Shown here one piece after another: positions 35,209-43,586 of a stretch of DNA of 64,000 bases; position 1 is the first letter of the stretch; each line of letters begins with the position of its first letter. A program made the translations under genes and the position numbers. Source of the DNA: Saccharicrinis sp963667815. Its GTDB lineage: Bacteria; Bacteroidota; Bacteroidia; Bacteroidales; Marinilabiliaceae. The notes under the pieces are model-generated. The model was not told where the DNA came from and did no database searches. It saw nothing but the letters and a program-made list of their open reading frames with translations. The stretch lies in assembly GCA_963667815.1 (NCBI GenBank), contig OY764021.1, one strand, 5' to 3'.

Positions 35209-36330
35209 CTATAGTGATTCAGATAATTTTTGTATGAAAAAATCTGATTGCTCAACATTTAAGCTTAATGGAGGTAGAATTCTTATTGTATTCGCACCTG
35301 ATACCCCTGTAAAAATCTTGTCTTCGAAAAGAAGTTTTTTTCTTAAGTCGGCTATTGGAGCATCAAATTCTATACCAATCATAAGACCCAGGCCTCTGAT
35401 TTCACAATTTTTAATATTTTGGTTTAATTTTTCGATAATGTCGTTACCAACAATTCTTGAATTTTCAACCAAATTTTCTTTATCCATTACTTCTAAAACA
35501 CCCAAGGCTGCAGCACAGGCAAGGTAATTTCCTCCGAAAGTAGTGCCTAACATACCAAACCAAGGTTTAAATTCATTGGATATAAGAACTCCTCCTATTG
35601 GGAAACCATTACCCATTCCTTTGGCAGTAGTAACAATGTCAGGTTTTACATTGCTATACTGGAATGCAAAGAATTTTCCGGAACGTCCGTATCCAGATTG
35701 AATTTCGTCAAGAATTAAAATAGATTTATATTTTTTACATAACTCACCTAATCCTTCTAAAAATGAAGCATCAGGAACAATAATACCTCCAATTCCTTGA
35801 ATTCCTTCAATGATAACAGCGCAAACATCATCCTTTTTAAGTTCCGTTTCTACTGCATCAAGATCATTTAATTCAAGAATTGTAGATTCGTGCTTACTGT
35901 TAATTGGAGCTACAATTTTAGGATTGTCAGTTATGGCAACAGCGGCAGATGTTCTTCCATGAAATCCTTTTTTAAATGAAATAACCCTGGTTTTTCCAGT
36001 TGTAAATGAAGCAAGTTTTAATGCGTTTTCATTGGCTTCGGCTCCCGAATTACAAAGAAATAAATCATAATCTACTAAGCCAGACATTTCTCCAAGCTTT
36101 GTTGCAAGCTCTTTCTGCATCTGATTTTGAACAGAATTAGAGTAAAAGCCAATATTGTTTAACTGATCAGAAATGCGTTTGATGTAATGAGGATGAGAGT
36201 GTCCGATTGAAATTACAGCATGACCGCCGTAAAGATCAAGGTATTTATTACCCTCTTTATCCCATATATAGCATCCTTCTGCTTTTACAGGCTCAATATC
36301 AAAAAGTGGATATACGTCAAATAGTTTCAT
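35209..36330 (-). CDS. argD: Acetylornithine/succinylornithine aminotransferase
   Basis: A PLP-dependent class III aminotransferase, 373 aa, interconverting acylglutamate semialdehyde and acylornithine with glutamate. GYVSV-like GGHAVISIGHSHPHYIKRI, FLCNSGAEANENALK, LILDEIQSGYGRSGKFFA and the PLP-lysine segment TTAKGMGNGFPIGG are clear. In this pathway the acyl group is inferred to be succinyl. It is preceded by an unusual 15-bp hairpin in the argC-argD gap. Confidence 0.93.
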   Translation of the reverse strand: MKLFDVYPLFDIEPVKAEGCYIWDKEGNKYLDLYGGHAVISIGHSHPHYIKRISDQLNNIGFYSNSVQNQMQKELATKLGEMSGLVDYDLFLCNSGAEANENALKLASFTTGKTRVISFKKGFHGRTSAAVAITDNPKIVAPINSKHESTILELNDLDAVETELKKDDVCAVIIEGIQGIGGIIVPDASFLEGLGELCKKYKSILILDEIQSGYGRSGKFFAFQYSNVKPDIVTTAKGMGNGFPIGGVLISNEFKPWFGMLGTTFGGNYLACAAALGVLEVMDKENLVENSRIVGNDIIEKLNQNIKNCEIRGLGLMIGIEFDAPIADLRKKLLFEDKIFTGVSGANTIRILPPLSLNVEQSDFFIQKLSESL

Positions 36331-36357
36331 TTCTTTATTCAGTTAATGTTATAAATA

Positions 36358-36396
36358 AACACTCCTGTAAAGTCTTGGCTTCTTTACAGGAGTGTT
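36358..36396 (-). terminator. Perfect 15-bp hairpin between argC and argD
   Basis: AACACTCCTGTAAAG (36358-36372) pairs perfectly with CTTTACAGGAGTGTT (36382-36396) around a 9-nt loop, inside the argR-to-argE' run. On the coding strand the following sequence TATTTATAAC is only weakly U-rich, so it could be a partial terminator or an mRNA-stabilising/processing hairpin that lowers distal expression. Confidence 0.55.
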
Positions 36397-36499
36397 AACT
36401 AGTCTTCCTTTGTAAGTTAACACCTAATTTAAACCATCAATATAATTCTCCTTAAGGTGGTTGGCTGATAAGCTAACTATTGGTTATGTTTTTGCTTAT

Positions 36500-37465
36500 T
36501 TAAAAAGCTACCGGTTTAAGGCGAAGACCAGTTGTTTCTTCAAGGCCAAACATTAAGTTCATATTTTGAACAGCTTGACCTGAAGCACCTTTTACCAAGT
36601 TGTCAATCATGCTGATTATAAACAACTTTCCATCATACTTCTCAACAAATACGATTCCTTTATTCGTGTTTACCACCTGCTTTAAGTTTGGATTTTCATC
36701 CGAAACAATTACAAAAGGGTGGTCTTTATAATAATCTTTATAAAGCTGAACTGCATCCTCTACTGACATATCAGATTCAGTATAAGCTGTTGCCATAATA
36801 CCACGGGCAAAGTTTCCTCTTACAGGAATAAAGTTAACCTCGTTGGTAAAATTATTTTGAAGCTGGCAAAGTGACTGTTTAATTTCTCCTAAATGCTGAT
36901 GAGAGAAGGCTTTATAAACAGATAAATTATTGTTTCTCCAGCTAAAATGAGATGTTGCTGTTGGCTTCTGTCCAGCTCCAGTTGAGCCTGTAATTGCATT
37001 TACGTGCACTTCGTTTAGTTGTCCTGAAGCCGCTATTGGAAGTAATGCTAGCTGTATAGCCGTTGCAAAACAACCCGGATTTGCAATTTTTGAGGCTGAC
37101 TTAATATCTTCTCTGTTTAATTCAGGAAGACCATATACAAAGTCATTTCCTTCTGCTTTTAGTCTGTAGTCATGACTTAGGTCGATAATTTTAATGTGAT
37201 CAGGGATTATATTTTCACTTAAAAACTCTTTTGATTTTCCATGACCCATGCAAAGAAAAATTACGTCAACAACCTCTGTATCCAGACTTTCTGCAAACAC
37301 AAGATCTGATTCTCCAATTAAATCTGCATGAACTGCGCTGATTGGATTACCTGCATTACTAGTACTTTGGATACATGTAATTTCAACTTCCGGATGAAAA
37401 ATCAAAATTCTTAATAGTTCCCCAGCTGTATATCCAGCTCCACCTACAATACCAACTCTAATCAT
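36500..37465 (-). CDS. argC: N-acyl-gamma-glutamyl-phosphate reductase
   Basis: ArgC reduces acylglutamyl phosphate to the semialdehyde with NADPH. It is 321 aa. The N-terminal GIVGGAGYTAGELLRIL is the dinucleotide fold, and catalytic Cys132 lies in ANPGCFATAIQLALLP. The GSTGAGQ and FSHQHLGEI segments fit the family. It follows argG by 65 bp. Confidence 0.95.
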   Translation of the reverse strand: MIRVGIVGGAGYTAGELLRILIFHPEVEITCIQSTSNAGNPISAVHADLIGESDLVFAESLDTEVVDVIFLCMGHGKSKEFLSENIIPDHIKIIDLSHDYRLKAEGNDFVYGLPELNREDIKSASKIANPGCFATAIQLALLPIAASGQLNEVHVNAITGSTGAGQKPTATSHFSWRNNNLSVYKAFSHQHLGEIKQSLCQLQNNFTNEVNFIPVRGNFARGIMATAYTESDMSVEDAVQLYKDYYKDHPFVIVSDENPNLKQVVNTNKGIVFVEKYDGKLFIISMIDNLVKGASGQAVQNMNLMFGLEETTGLRLKPVAF

Positions 37466-37530
37466 TTTATTATATCATTTTCAGGCGATAATACCTGAGG
37501 TAACTATCGCCTGTGAATTTCTGCTTAAGT

Positions 37531-38733
37531 TTATTTAATATCTAACTGTCCTTCGTTAACTTTATTGAAGATTTTTAATTGGTTACCTAAGATGCTTGTG
37601 AATCCTTTCACATCATCTCCTGACCATCCTTTATTAACTTCACCGTAATCTCCAAATCCTGAATTCATTAAGTCGTTATCAGATTCAATTCCAACTAATT
37701 CGAAACGGTATGGAAATAGTTTTAGAATCACTTTACCAGTTACGTTTGTTTGTGAGTTATCAAGGAATTTCTCAATATCTCTCATTACAGGCTCTACATA
37801 TTGAGCTTCGTGTAAAAGCATTCCGTACCAGTTGCTTAATTGTTCTTTCCAGTACATTTGCCATTTGGTAAGAGTGTGCTTTTCAAGCAAGTGATGCGCT
37901 TTTATAATTAGCATTGGAGCTGCGGCTTCAAAACCAACCCTACCTTTAATACCAATAATGGTGTCTCCAATATGGGTATCTCTTCCGATAGCGTATGCAG
38001 AACCAATGGCTTCAATTTTTCTAATGGCATCAATAGGAGTGGTAAAAGTTTCACCGTTTACAGAAGCAATTTCTCCTTTGTTAAATTCAATAGTTAACTC
38101 AGAAGGCTCTTTTTCTGTAAGTTGACTTGGATAAGCTTCTTCAGGTAAATTTTTGTTTGAAGTAAGTGTTTCTTTTCCTCCTACACTAGTTCCCCAAAGC
38201 CCTTTGTTGATTGAATATTCCATTTTTTTCCAATCCTTTTCCACACCATGCTTCTTTAGGTACTCAATTTCGGCCTCTCTGGAAAGTGTTAAATCGCGAA
38301 TTGGAGTAATGATTTCAATTTCAGGAGCTATAATCTGAAATGTAAGATCAAATCTAATTTGGTCATTCCCAGCACCGGTACTTCCGTGAGCAATATATTT
38401 AGCACCTATTTTTCTTGCATAGTCAACAATAGCATATGCCTGAAAAATCCTTTCAGAACTTACAGATAAAGGATATGTGTTGTTTTTAAGGATGTTACCA
38501 TAAATCATGTATCGGATGCAGTTGCGATAGTAAACGTCAGTTACATCAAGAGTTTCGTGCTTTGTAACACCAAGGTTGTAAGCACCCTCTTCAATGGTTT
38601 TTAATTCCTGATCAGAAAAACCACCCGTGTTAGCAATTGCCGAATAAATATCTAATCCTTTTTCATGTTTAAGGTACTTCACACAAAATGAAGTATCTAA
38701 CCCGCCACTAAAGGCTAAAACAACTTTTTCCAT
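37531..38733 (-). CDS. argG: Argininosuccinate synthase
   Basis: ArgG joins citrulline and aspartate with ATP. It is 400 aa. The P-loop-like AFSGGLDTSFCVKYL begins at residue 7, and GSTGAGNDQIRFD contains the citrulline/aspartate contacts. EYSINKGLWG and GRDTHIGDTIIGIKGR follow. It lies 36 bp after the GNAT gene in the arg run. Confidence 0.96.
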   Translation of the reverse strand: MEKVVLAFSGGLDTSFCVKYLKHEKGLDIYSAIANTGGFSDQELKTIEEGAYNLGVTKHETLDVTDVYYRNCIRYMIYGNILKNNTYPLSVSSERIFQAYAIVDYARKIGAKYIAHGSTGAGNDQIRFDLTFQIIAPEIEIITPIRDLTLSREAEIEYLKKHGVEKDWKKMEYSINKGLWGTSVGGKETLTSNKNLPEEAYPSQLTEKEPSELTIEFNKGEIASVNGETFTTPIDAIRKIEAIGSAYAIGRDTHIGDTIIGIKGRVGFEAAAPMLIIKAHHLLEKHTLTKWQMYWKEQLSNWYGMLLHEAQYVEPVMRDIEKFLDNSQTNVTGKVILKLFPYRFELVGIESDNDLMNSGFGDYGEVNKGWSGDDVKGFTSILGNQLKIFNKVNEGQLDIK

Positions 38734-38769
38734 TTTCTTTTATTTATAGTTAGAGCAAGGCTCTATCAT

Positions 38770-39450
38770 TTACGAGATTAATTTTGCTTGAAGACGTTTG
38801 AAATAGGAGTTCTTATTTTCCCCTTTATTCTTATTTGGTCTTAAAAATACAAATTGCTTAAACTTAATCCATCTGCTATATACCTTTAAGCTCTTTTCGT
38901 CTTTTTTATTATTATCCTTAGCCGGATCGTAAAGCATACCTGTGCATAAACAATGTCGTCGGTTTGTTCTAACCAGAATGTCATAGTTTACACAGCTCTG
39001 ACACCCTTTCCAAAACATTTCGTCATCTGTCAGCTCAGAAAATGTTACGGGCTTATAACCAAGCTCCGAATTGATTTTCATAACTGCCAGTCCGGTTGTT
39101 AAACCAAATAGCTTTGCATCAGGAAATCTTTTTCTTGACAGTTCAAAGGCTTTTGATTTAATCGCTTTTGCCAGACCTTGTCCTCTAAAGTCATCGGCAA
39201 CTATTAATCCCGAATTAGCCACAAAACGATTGTGCCCCCAGGACTCTATGTAACAAAAGCCAGCAAATGTTTTGCCGTGCAAAGCTATAATAGCTTTTCT
39301 TTCGTTTATTTTTTGAATAATATAGCCAGGACTACGTTTTGCAATCCCCGTACCTCTTACTTTTGCCGCATCGGCAATAGTAGTAAGTATGATATCCACA
39401 TACTCGAGGTGCTCCTCATTTGCTACATCGATGTAAAAATCTTTAATCAT
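38770..39450 (-). CDS. GNAT acyltransferase, probable N-succinyl/acetylglutamate synthase
   Basis: The 226-aa protein has a GNAT fold with the acyl-CoA loop GLIVADDFRGQGLAKAI at about residues 81-97. After the GNAT core are four cysteines, Cys150, Cys153, Cys167 and Cys169 (WKGCQSC ... RRHCLCTG), a pattern suggesting a metal site. A basic C-terminal tail follows. It is the first gene after argR in the run that holds every other arginine gene except argH and carAB. A first-step acylglutamate synthase is otherwise missing, so it is the natural candidate. I recall genetic evidence for an argR-adjacent homologue in Bacteroides thetaiotaomicron doing this job, but I cannot verify it here. Confidence 0.72.
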   Translation of the reverse strand: MIKDFYIDVANEEHLEYVDIILTTIADAAKVRGTGIAKRSPGYIIQKINERKAIIALHGKTFAGFCYIESWGHNRFVANSGLIVADDFRGQGLAKAIKSKAFELSRKRFPDAKLFGLTTGLAVMKINSELGYKPVTFSELTDDEMFWKGCQSCVNYDILVRTNRRHCLCTGMLYDPAKDNNKKDEKSLKVYSRWIKFKQFVFLRPNKNKGENKNSYFKRLQAKLIS

Positions 39451-39475
39451 TTTTAATTAACGCCTCAAAAATCAA

Positions 39476-39952
39476 CTACAATAATTTATCCTTTAAACCA
39501 GGGATAAATAGTGATAAAACTTCAATGATATGTCCTTTTGATATCCCTTCTCTGTTAATTAATAAAATAGTGTCATCTCCGGCTATGGTTCCTAAAATCT
39601 CGTAGGGATCATGACTGTCGATTACAGAAGCAATACTATTAGCAAAGCCGGGTCTTGTTTTAATTACTGCCAGATTTCCTGTAAAGTCTATGGAATCGAT
39701 TCCTGAAACAGGAAAGTCATCATGGACTTCTTCATTGATCTTAGCTAACCCTTGGGGTAATTCATATACATACCCAAGATCAGTGTGCGGAACCTTGGCT
39801 ACCTTTAAATATTTTAGGTCACGAGATAAGGTGGCCTGAGTAGTCATAAATCCTTCTTTTTCAAGAAGTATTAATAACTCTTCCTGGCTGCTTACATTCT
39901 GTGAGCTTATAATGTTTTTTATGGTAGCTAATCGCTGCGCTTTGATCTTCAT
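39476..39952 (-). CDS. argR: Arginine repressor
   Basis: ArgR is a hexameric arginine-responsive regulator. I start it at the ATG at 39952, giving 158 aa beginning MKIKAQRLATIKNII. The frame extends to a TTG at 39967, but that overlaps the operator. The winged-helix N-terminal domain contains the family signature TQATLSRDLKYL, and the C-terminal domain has the arginine-binding GTIAGDDTILLI. It heads the leftward arg/pro run and is divergent from carB. Two ARG boxes upstream indicate autoregulation. Confidence 0.95.
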   Translation of the reverse strand: MKIKAQRLATIKNIISSQNVSSQEELLILLEKEGFMTTQATLSRDLKYLKVAKVPHTDLGYVYELPQGLAKINEEVHDDFPVSGIDSIDFTGNLAVIKTRPGFANSIASVIDSHDPYEILGTIAGDDTILLINREGISKGHIIEVLSLFIPGLKDKLL

Positions 39953-39987
39953 TGTATAAATATTCAATTACATTGCAAAAATATTCA
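39953..39987. promoter_or_regulatory. Paired ARG boxes at argR
   Basis: TGTATAAATATTCA (39953-39966) and TGCAAAAATATTCA (39974-39987) read on the minus strand as TGAATATTTATACA and TGAATATTTTTGCA. They match the ARG half-palindrome TGAATwwwwATTCA with one and two mismatches. Their start-to-start spacing is 21 bp, that of tandem ARG boxes bound by one ArgR hexamer. They cover the argR start site and -7 box. Confidence 0.65.
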
Positions 39988-40006
39988 CTTTTTTAAAATA
40001 ATCAAA
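39976..40006 (-). promoter_or_regulatory. argR (arg/pro operon) promoter
   Basis: On the minus strand, TTTG (plus 40003-40006) and TATTTTTG (39976-39983) are separated by 19 bp, matching the Bacteroidota consensus. Transcription should start near 39969, leaving a short leader to the argR ATG at 39952. The -7 box lies inside the upstream ARG box, giving a direct repression mechanism. Confidence 0.68.
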
Positions 40007-40026
40007 AGAAATTTGTAAAATATTTG

Positions 40027-40034
40027 TATTTTTG
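40027..40034 (+). promoter_or_regulatory. carB -7 element
   Basis: TATTTTTG at 40027-40034 is a full -7 match reading toward carB, with an unclear -33 box. The resulting leader would be about 190 nt, and I saw no leader peptide or terminator in it. The divergent ARG boxes are about 40 bp upstream and could regulate both directions. Confidence 0.45.
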
Positions 40035-40232
40035 CAGCCGAAATGAATCCTGAAAAAGGATAAAACATGCTAATTTACAAAGATTAGAGTTGTTGAGTCT
40101 TAGAAAGGATGAGGATTGTTAAAGAACAAACGCATAGATAAAGTAAGTCATATAGAATCGGATTGAGCATTTTTTCTGATTTTTTTTTGTATAAGAATAC
40201 ATTACATCAATTTCATAATAAGCCAGTATAAC

Positions 40233-43200
40233 ATGAATAAAGACATTAAAAAAGTAGTAATACTTGGATCAGGTGCGCTAAAGATCGGAGAAGCAGGTGA
40301 GTTTGACTATTCAGGGTCACAGGCTCTTAAAGCTTTAAAGGAAGAAGGCATTGAGACTGTTTTAGTAAATCCTAATATTGCTACTGTACAGACATCAGAT
40401 AAAATTGCTGATAAAATTTATTTTTTGCCTGTAACGCCTTATTTTGTCGAGGAGGTAATTAAAAAAGAAAAGCCCGATGGTATTCTGCTGGCTTTTGGAG
40501 GTCAGACTGCATTAAACTGTGGTACAAAACTTTTTGAAACCGGAGTGCTTGAAAAATACAATCTTCAAGTATTAGGTACACCTGTTCAAGCAATTATTAA
40601 TACTGAGGACAGGGAGATTTTTGCAAATAAGCTTAAAGAAATTGATGTTAAAACACCAATCAGTGTTGCTGTTACTTCTGTAGAAGAGGCTGTAAAGGCA
40701 TCAAAAGAAATAGGATTTCCTATCATTGTAAGAGCTGCCTACACGTTGGGTGGAATGGGAAGTGGATTCTGTTATAATGAAGAGGAGTTAATTTCTCGTG
40801 CAGAAAATGCATTCTCGTATTCAAACCAGATATTGGTTGAGGAATCATTAAAAGGATGGAAAGAAGTAGAGTATGAAGTTGTTCGTGATAAGTATAATAA
40901 CTGTATTACAGTTTGTAATATGGAGAACTTTGATCCACTTGGTATTCATACAGGAGAAAGTATTGTAGTTGCACCTTCTCAAACACTTTCAAATTCAGAA
41001 TATCATAAGTTGCGTGAGCTTGCCATTAAAATTATTCGTCATATTGGTGTGGTAGGTGAATGTAATGTTCAGTATGCTTTGGATCCTAAATCTGAGGATT
41101 ATCGTGTAATTGAGGTAAATGCCCGTTTATCTCGTTCCAGTGCGTTGGCATCTAAAGCAACAGGTTATCCTTTGGCTTTTGTAGCAGCAAAATTAGGTTT
41201 AGGTTATGGGTTGCATGAGTTGAAAAACTCTGTTACAAAAGTAACTTCTACTTTCTTTGAGCCTGCATTGGATTATGTTGTATGTAAAATCCCTCGTTGG
41301 GACTTAAATAAATTTAATGGCGTTAGCAAGCAGATTGGTTCAAGTATGAAATCTGTTGGTGAAATCATGTCTATCGGTCGTACTTTTGAAGAGGCTATTC
41401 AAAAAGGTCTTCGTATGATTGGTCAGGGAATGCATGGTTTTGTAGCAAACCAACCATTGAAAGGAATTGATGTTAAAACAGAATTAGCAGAACCAACAGA
41501 TCAACGTATTTATGCAATTGCTGAGGCATTTGAAAATGGAATGACTGTTGAAGAAATTCATGAGTTAAGTAAAATTGACCATTGGTTCTTAGAAAAGCTA
41601 AAGAATATTAGTGATATAGAAACAGAGCTTAAGAAGTTTTCTAACCTTGAAGAGCTTCCTAGTGATTTATTAAGACAAGCTAAACGCTCTGGTTTCTCAG
41701 ATTTCCAGGTTGCTCGTTGTGTATTCAAGAGTACGAGTGAAGTGATTAGTGATGACTTACTAAAAGTAAGGGCTGAACGTAAAAAACGTAACATATTACC
41801 AGTTGTTAAGCAAATTGATACCATGGCAGGTGAGTTTCCTGCTCAAATCAACTACTTATATTTAACATACAGTGGTACAGAACACGATATTGATTACGTT
41901 GACGATGGTAAATCTGTAATTGTATTAGGTAGTGGTGCTTATCGCATTGGTAGTTCGGTAGAGTTTGACTGGTGTAGTGTAAATGCATTGAATACTATCA
42001 GAGATCAAAAGTATAGATCAATCATGATCAACTACAACCCGGAAACGGTGAGTACAGATTATGATGTATGTGATCGTTTGTATTTTGATGAACTTACTTT
42101 TGAGCGTGTACTTGATGTTATCGATCTTGAAACACCAAAAGGAGTTATTGTTTCTGTAGGTGGTCAGATACCTAATAACCTGGCAATGAAATTAGATGGT
42201 CAGAATGTACCTATTTTAGGAACTTCGCCTGAAAATATTGACAATGCTGAAAACCGTCAGAAGTTCTCTGCAATGTTAGATAGATTGGATATTGACCAGC
42301 CACGATGGAGTGAGCTAACTTCAATAGAAGATATCTTTACTTTTGTTGATGAGGTTGGTTTCCCAGTGTTAGTTCGTCCTAGTTATGTGCTTTCCGGAGC
42401 TGCAATGAACGTTGTAAGTAACAAGGATGAGTTAGAACATTTCTTAACACTGGCAGCTAATGTATCAAAAGAATATCCTGTTGTAGTTTCTGAGTTTATT
42501 GAAGAAGCTAAAGAAATAGAAGTGGATGCAGTTGCTAAAAATGGTGAGCTTGTTGCTTATGCAATTTCAGAGCACGTTGAGTTTGCAGGAGTTCACTCAG
42601 GTGATGCAACTATTGTATTCCCTCCGCAAAAGCTTTATATAGAAACTATGCGTCGTGTTAAAAAGATTGCCAGAGAGATAGCAAAAGCGCTTAATATCTC
42701 AGGTCCATTTAACATGCAGTTGTTAGGTAAAAACAACGAACTTAAAGTTATTGAGTGTAACTTAAGAGCATCACGTAGTTTCCCATTTGTTTCTAAGATT
42801 CTTAAGGTTAATTTAATCGACCTTGCTACACAAGTAATGTTAGGAATGGATGTTCAAAAGCCAAATAAAAACTTATTTGATTTAGATTGTGTGGGAATTA
42901 AAGCCCCTCAATTCTCATTTGCTCGTTTGGCAAAAGCAGACCCTGTTTTAGGTGTAGATATGTCATCAACAGGAGAGGTTGGATGTATCGGAGATAATTT
43001 CGATGAGGCTATCTTGAACTCAATGCTTTCTGTTGGATATTCAATTCCTCAAAAGAATGTGTTGATTTCTTCGGGACCATTACGTTCAAAAATGGAATTG
43101 TTGAAAGCTGCAAAATTGTTAAAGGATAATGGATATAACATTTTTGCAACAGGAGGAACGCATAAGTTCTTTGCTGAAAATGGTGTTGAAACAACACATA

Positions 43201-43457
43201 TCTATTGGCCAAGTGAACCAGATCAACATCCAAATTCATTGGAAATGATTCGTGAAAAACAAATTGACTTGGTGGTTAATATCCCGAAAAACTTAAGTAC
43301 AAATGAGTTGAAGAATGGATATAAGATTCGTCGTAATGCCATTGATTTTAATATTCCATTGATTACTAATGCTCGTTTAGCTAGTGCTTTTATTCAGGCA
43401 TTCTGTAAAATGGGTAAAGAGGATATTAAAATTAAGTGTTGGCAAGAGTATAAGTAA
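40233..43457 (+). CDS. carB: Carbamoyl-phosphate synthase large subunit
   Basis: CarB makes carbamoyl phosphate from bicarbonate, ATP and CarA-derived ammonia. At 1074 aa it is full length. Two homologous ATP-grasp halves are visible, the first with GSGALKIGEAGEFDYSG near residue 12 and NARLSRSSALASKATGYPLA near 290. The second begins VIVLGSGAYRIGSSVEFDW near 565. The C-terminal MGS-like allosteric domain (about 930-1074) includes FATGGTHKFFAENGV. It is transcribed away from argR and followed by a terminator. Confidence 0.96.
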   Translation: MNKDIKKVVILGSGALKIGEAGEFDYSGSQALKALKEEGIETVLVNPNIATVQTSDKIADKIYFLPVTPYFVEEVIKKEKPDGILLAFGGQTALNCGTKLFETGVLEKYNLQVLGTPVQAIINTEDREIFANKLKEIDVKTPISVAVTSVEEAVKASKEIGFPIIVRAAYTLGGMGSGFCYNEEELISRAENAFSYSNQILVEESLKGWKEVEYEVVRDKYNNCITVCNMENFDPLGIHTGESIVVAPSQTLSNSEYHKLRELAIKIIRHIGVVGECNVQYALDPKSEDYRVIEVNARLSRSSALASKATGYPLAFVAAKLGLGYGLHELKNSVTKVTSTFFEPALDYVVCKIPRWDLNKFNGVSKQIGSSMKSVGEIMSIGRTFEEAIQKGLRMIGQGMHGFVANQPLKGIDVKTELAEPTDQRIYAIAEAFENGMTVEEIHELSKIDHWFLEKLKNISDIETELKKFSNLEELPSDLLRQAKRSGFSDFQVARCVFKSTSEVISDDLLKVRAERKKRNILPVVKQIDTMAGEFPAQINYLYLTYSGTEHDIDYVDDGKSVIVLGSGAYRIGSSVEFDWCSVNALNTIRDQKYRSIMINYNPETVSTDYDVCDRLYFDELTFERVLDVIDLETPKGVIVSVGGQIPNNLAMKLDGQNVPILGTSPENIDNAENRQKFSAMLDRLDIDQPRWSELTSIEDIFTFVDEVGFPVLVRPSYVLSGAAMNVVSNKDELEHFLTLAANVSKEYPVVVSEFIEEAKEIEVDAVAKNGELVAYAISEHVEFAGVHSGDATIVFPPQKLYIETMRRVKKIAREIAKALNISGPFNMQLLGKNNELKVIECNLRASRSFPFVSKILKVNLIDLATQVMLGMDVQKPNKNLFDLDCVGIKAPQFSFARLAKADPVLGVDMSSTGEVGCIGDNFDEAILNSMLSVGYSIPQKNVLISSGPLRSKMELLKAAKLLKDNGYNIFATGGTHKFFAENGVETTHIYWPSEPDQHPNSLEMIREKQIDLVVNIPKNLSTNELKNGYKIRRNAIDFNIPLITNARLASAFIQAFCKMGKEDIKIKCWQEYK

Positions 43458-43486
43458 TATATAGAATAATTAGATATTAATGATTA

Positions 43487-43523
43487 AGGCCGTTGGGAAT
43501 TTTCTCAACGGCTTTATTTTTTT
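43487..43523 (+). terminator. carB terminator
   Basis: GCCGTTG (43489-43495) pairs with CAACGGC (43506-43512) and is followed by a long T-rich run to about 43523. Confidence 0.8.
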
Positions 43524-43586
43524 ATTAGGCCTGATATTTGCGTAAGATTTTTTATTTTCGTGGGGTTCAACATAAAACGTTTGAGA

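Noticed and set aside
41558..41824. Minus-strand frames inside carB, argG, gltA and other genes
   Set aside because: They lie fully within well-supported genes on the other strand and have no family features; they are frame shadows.
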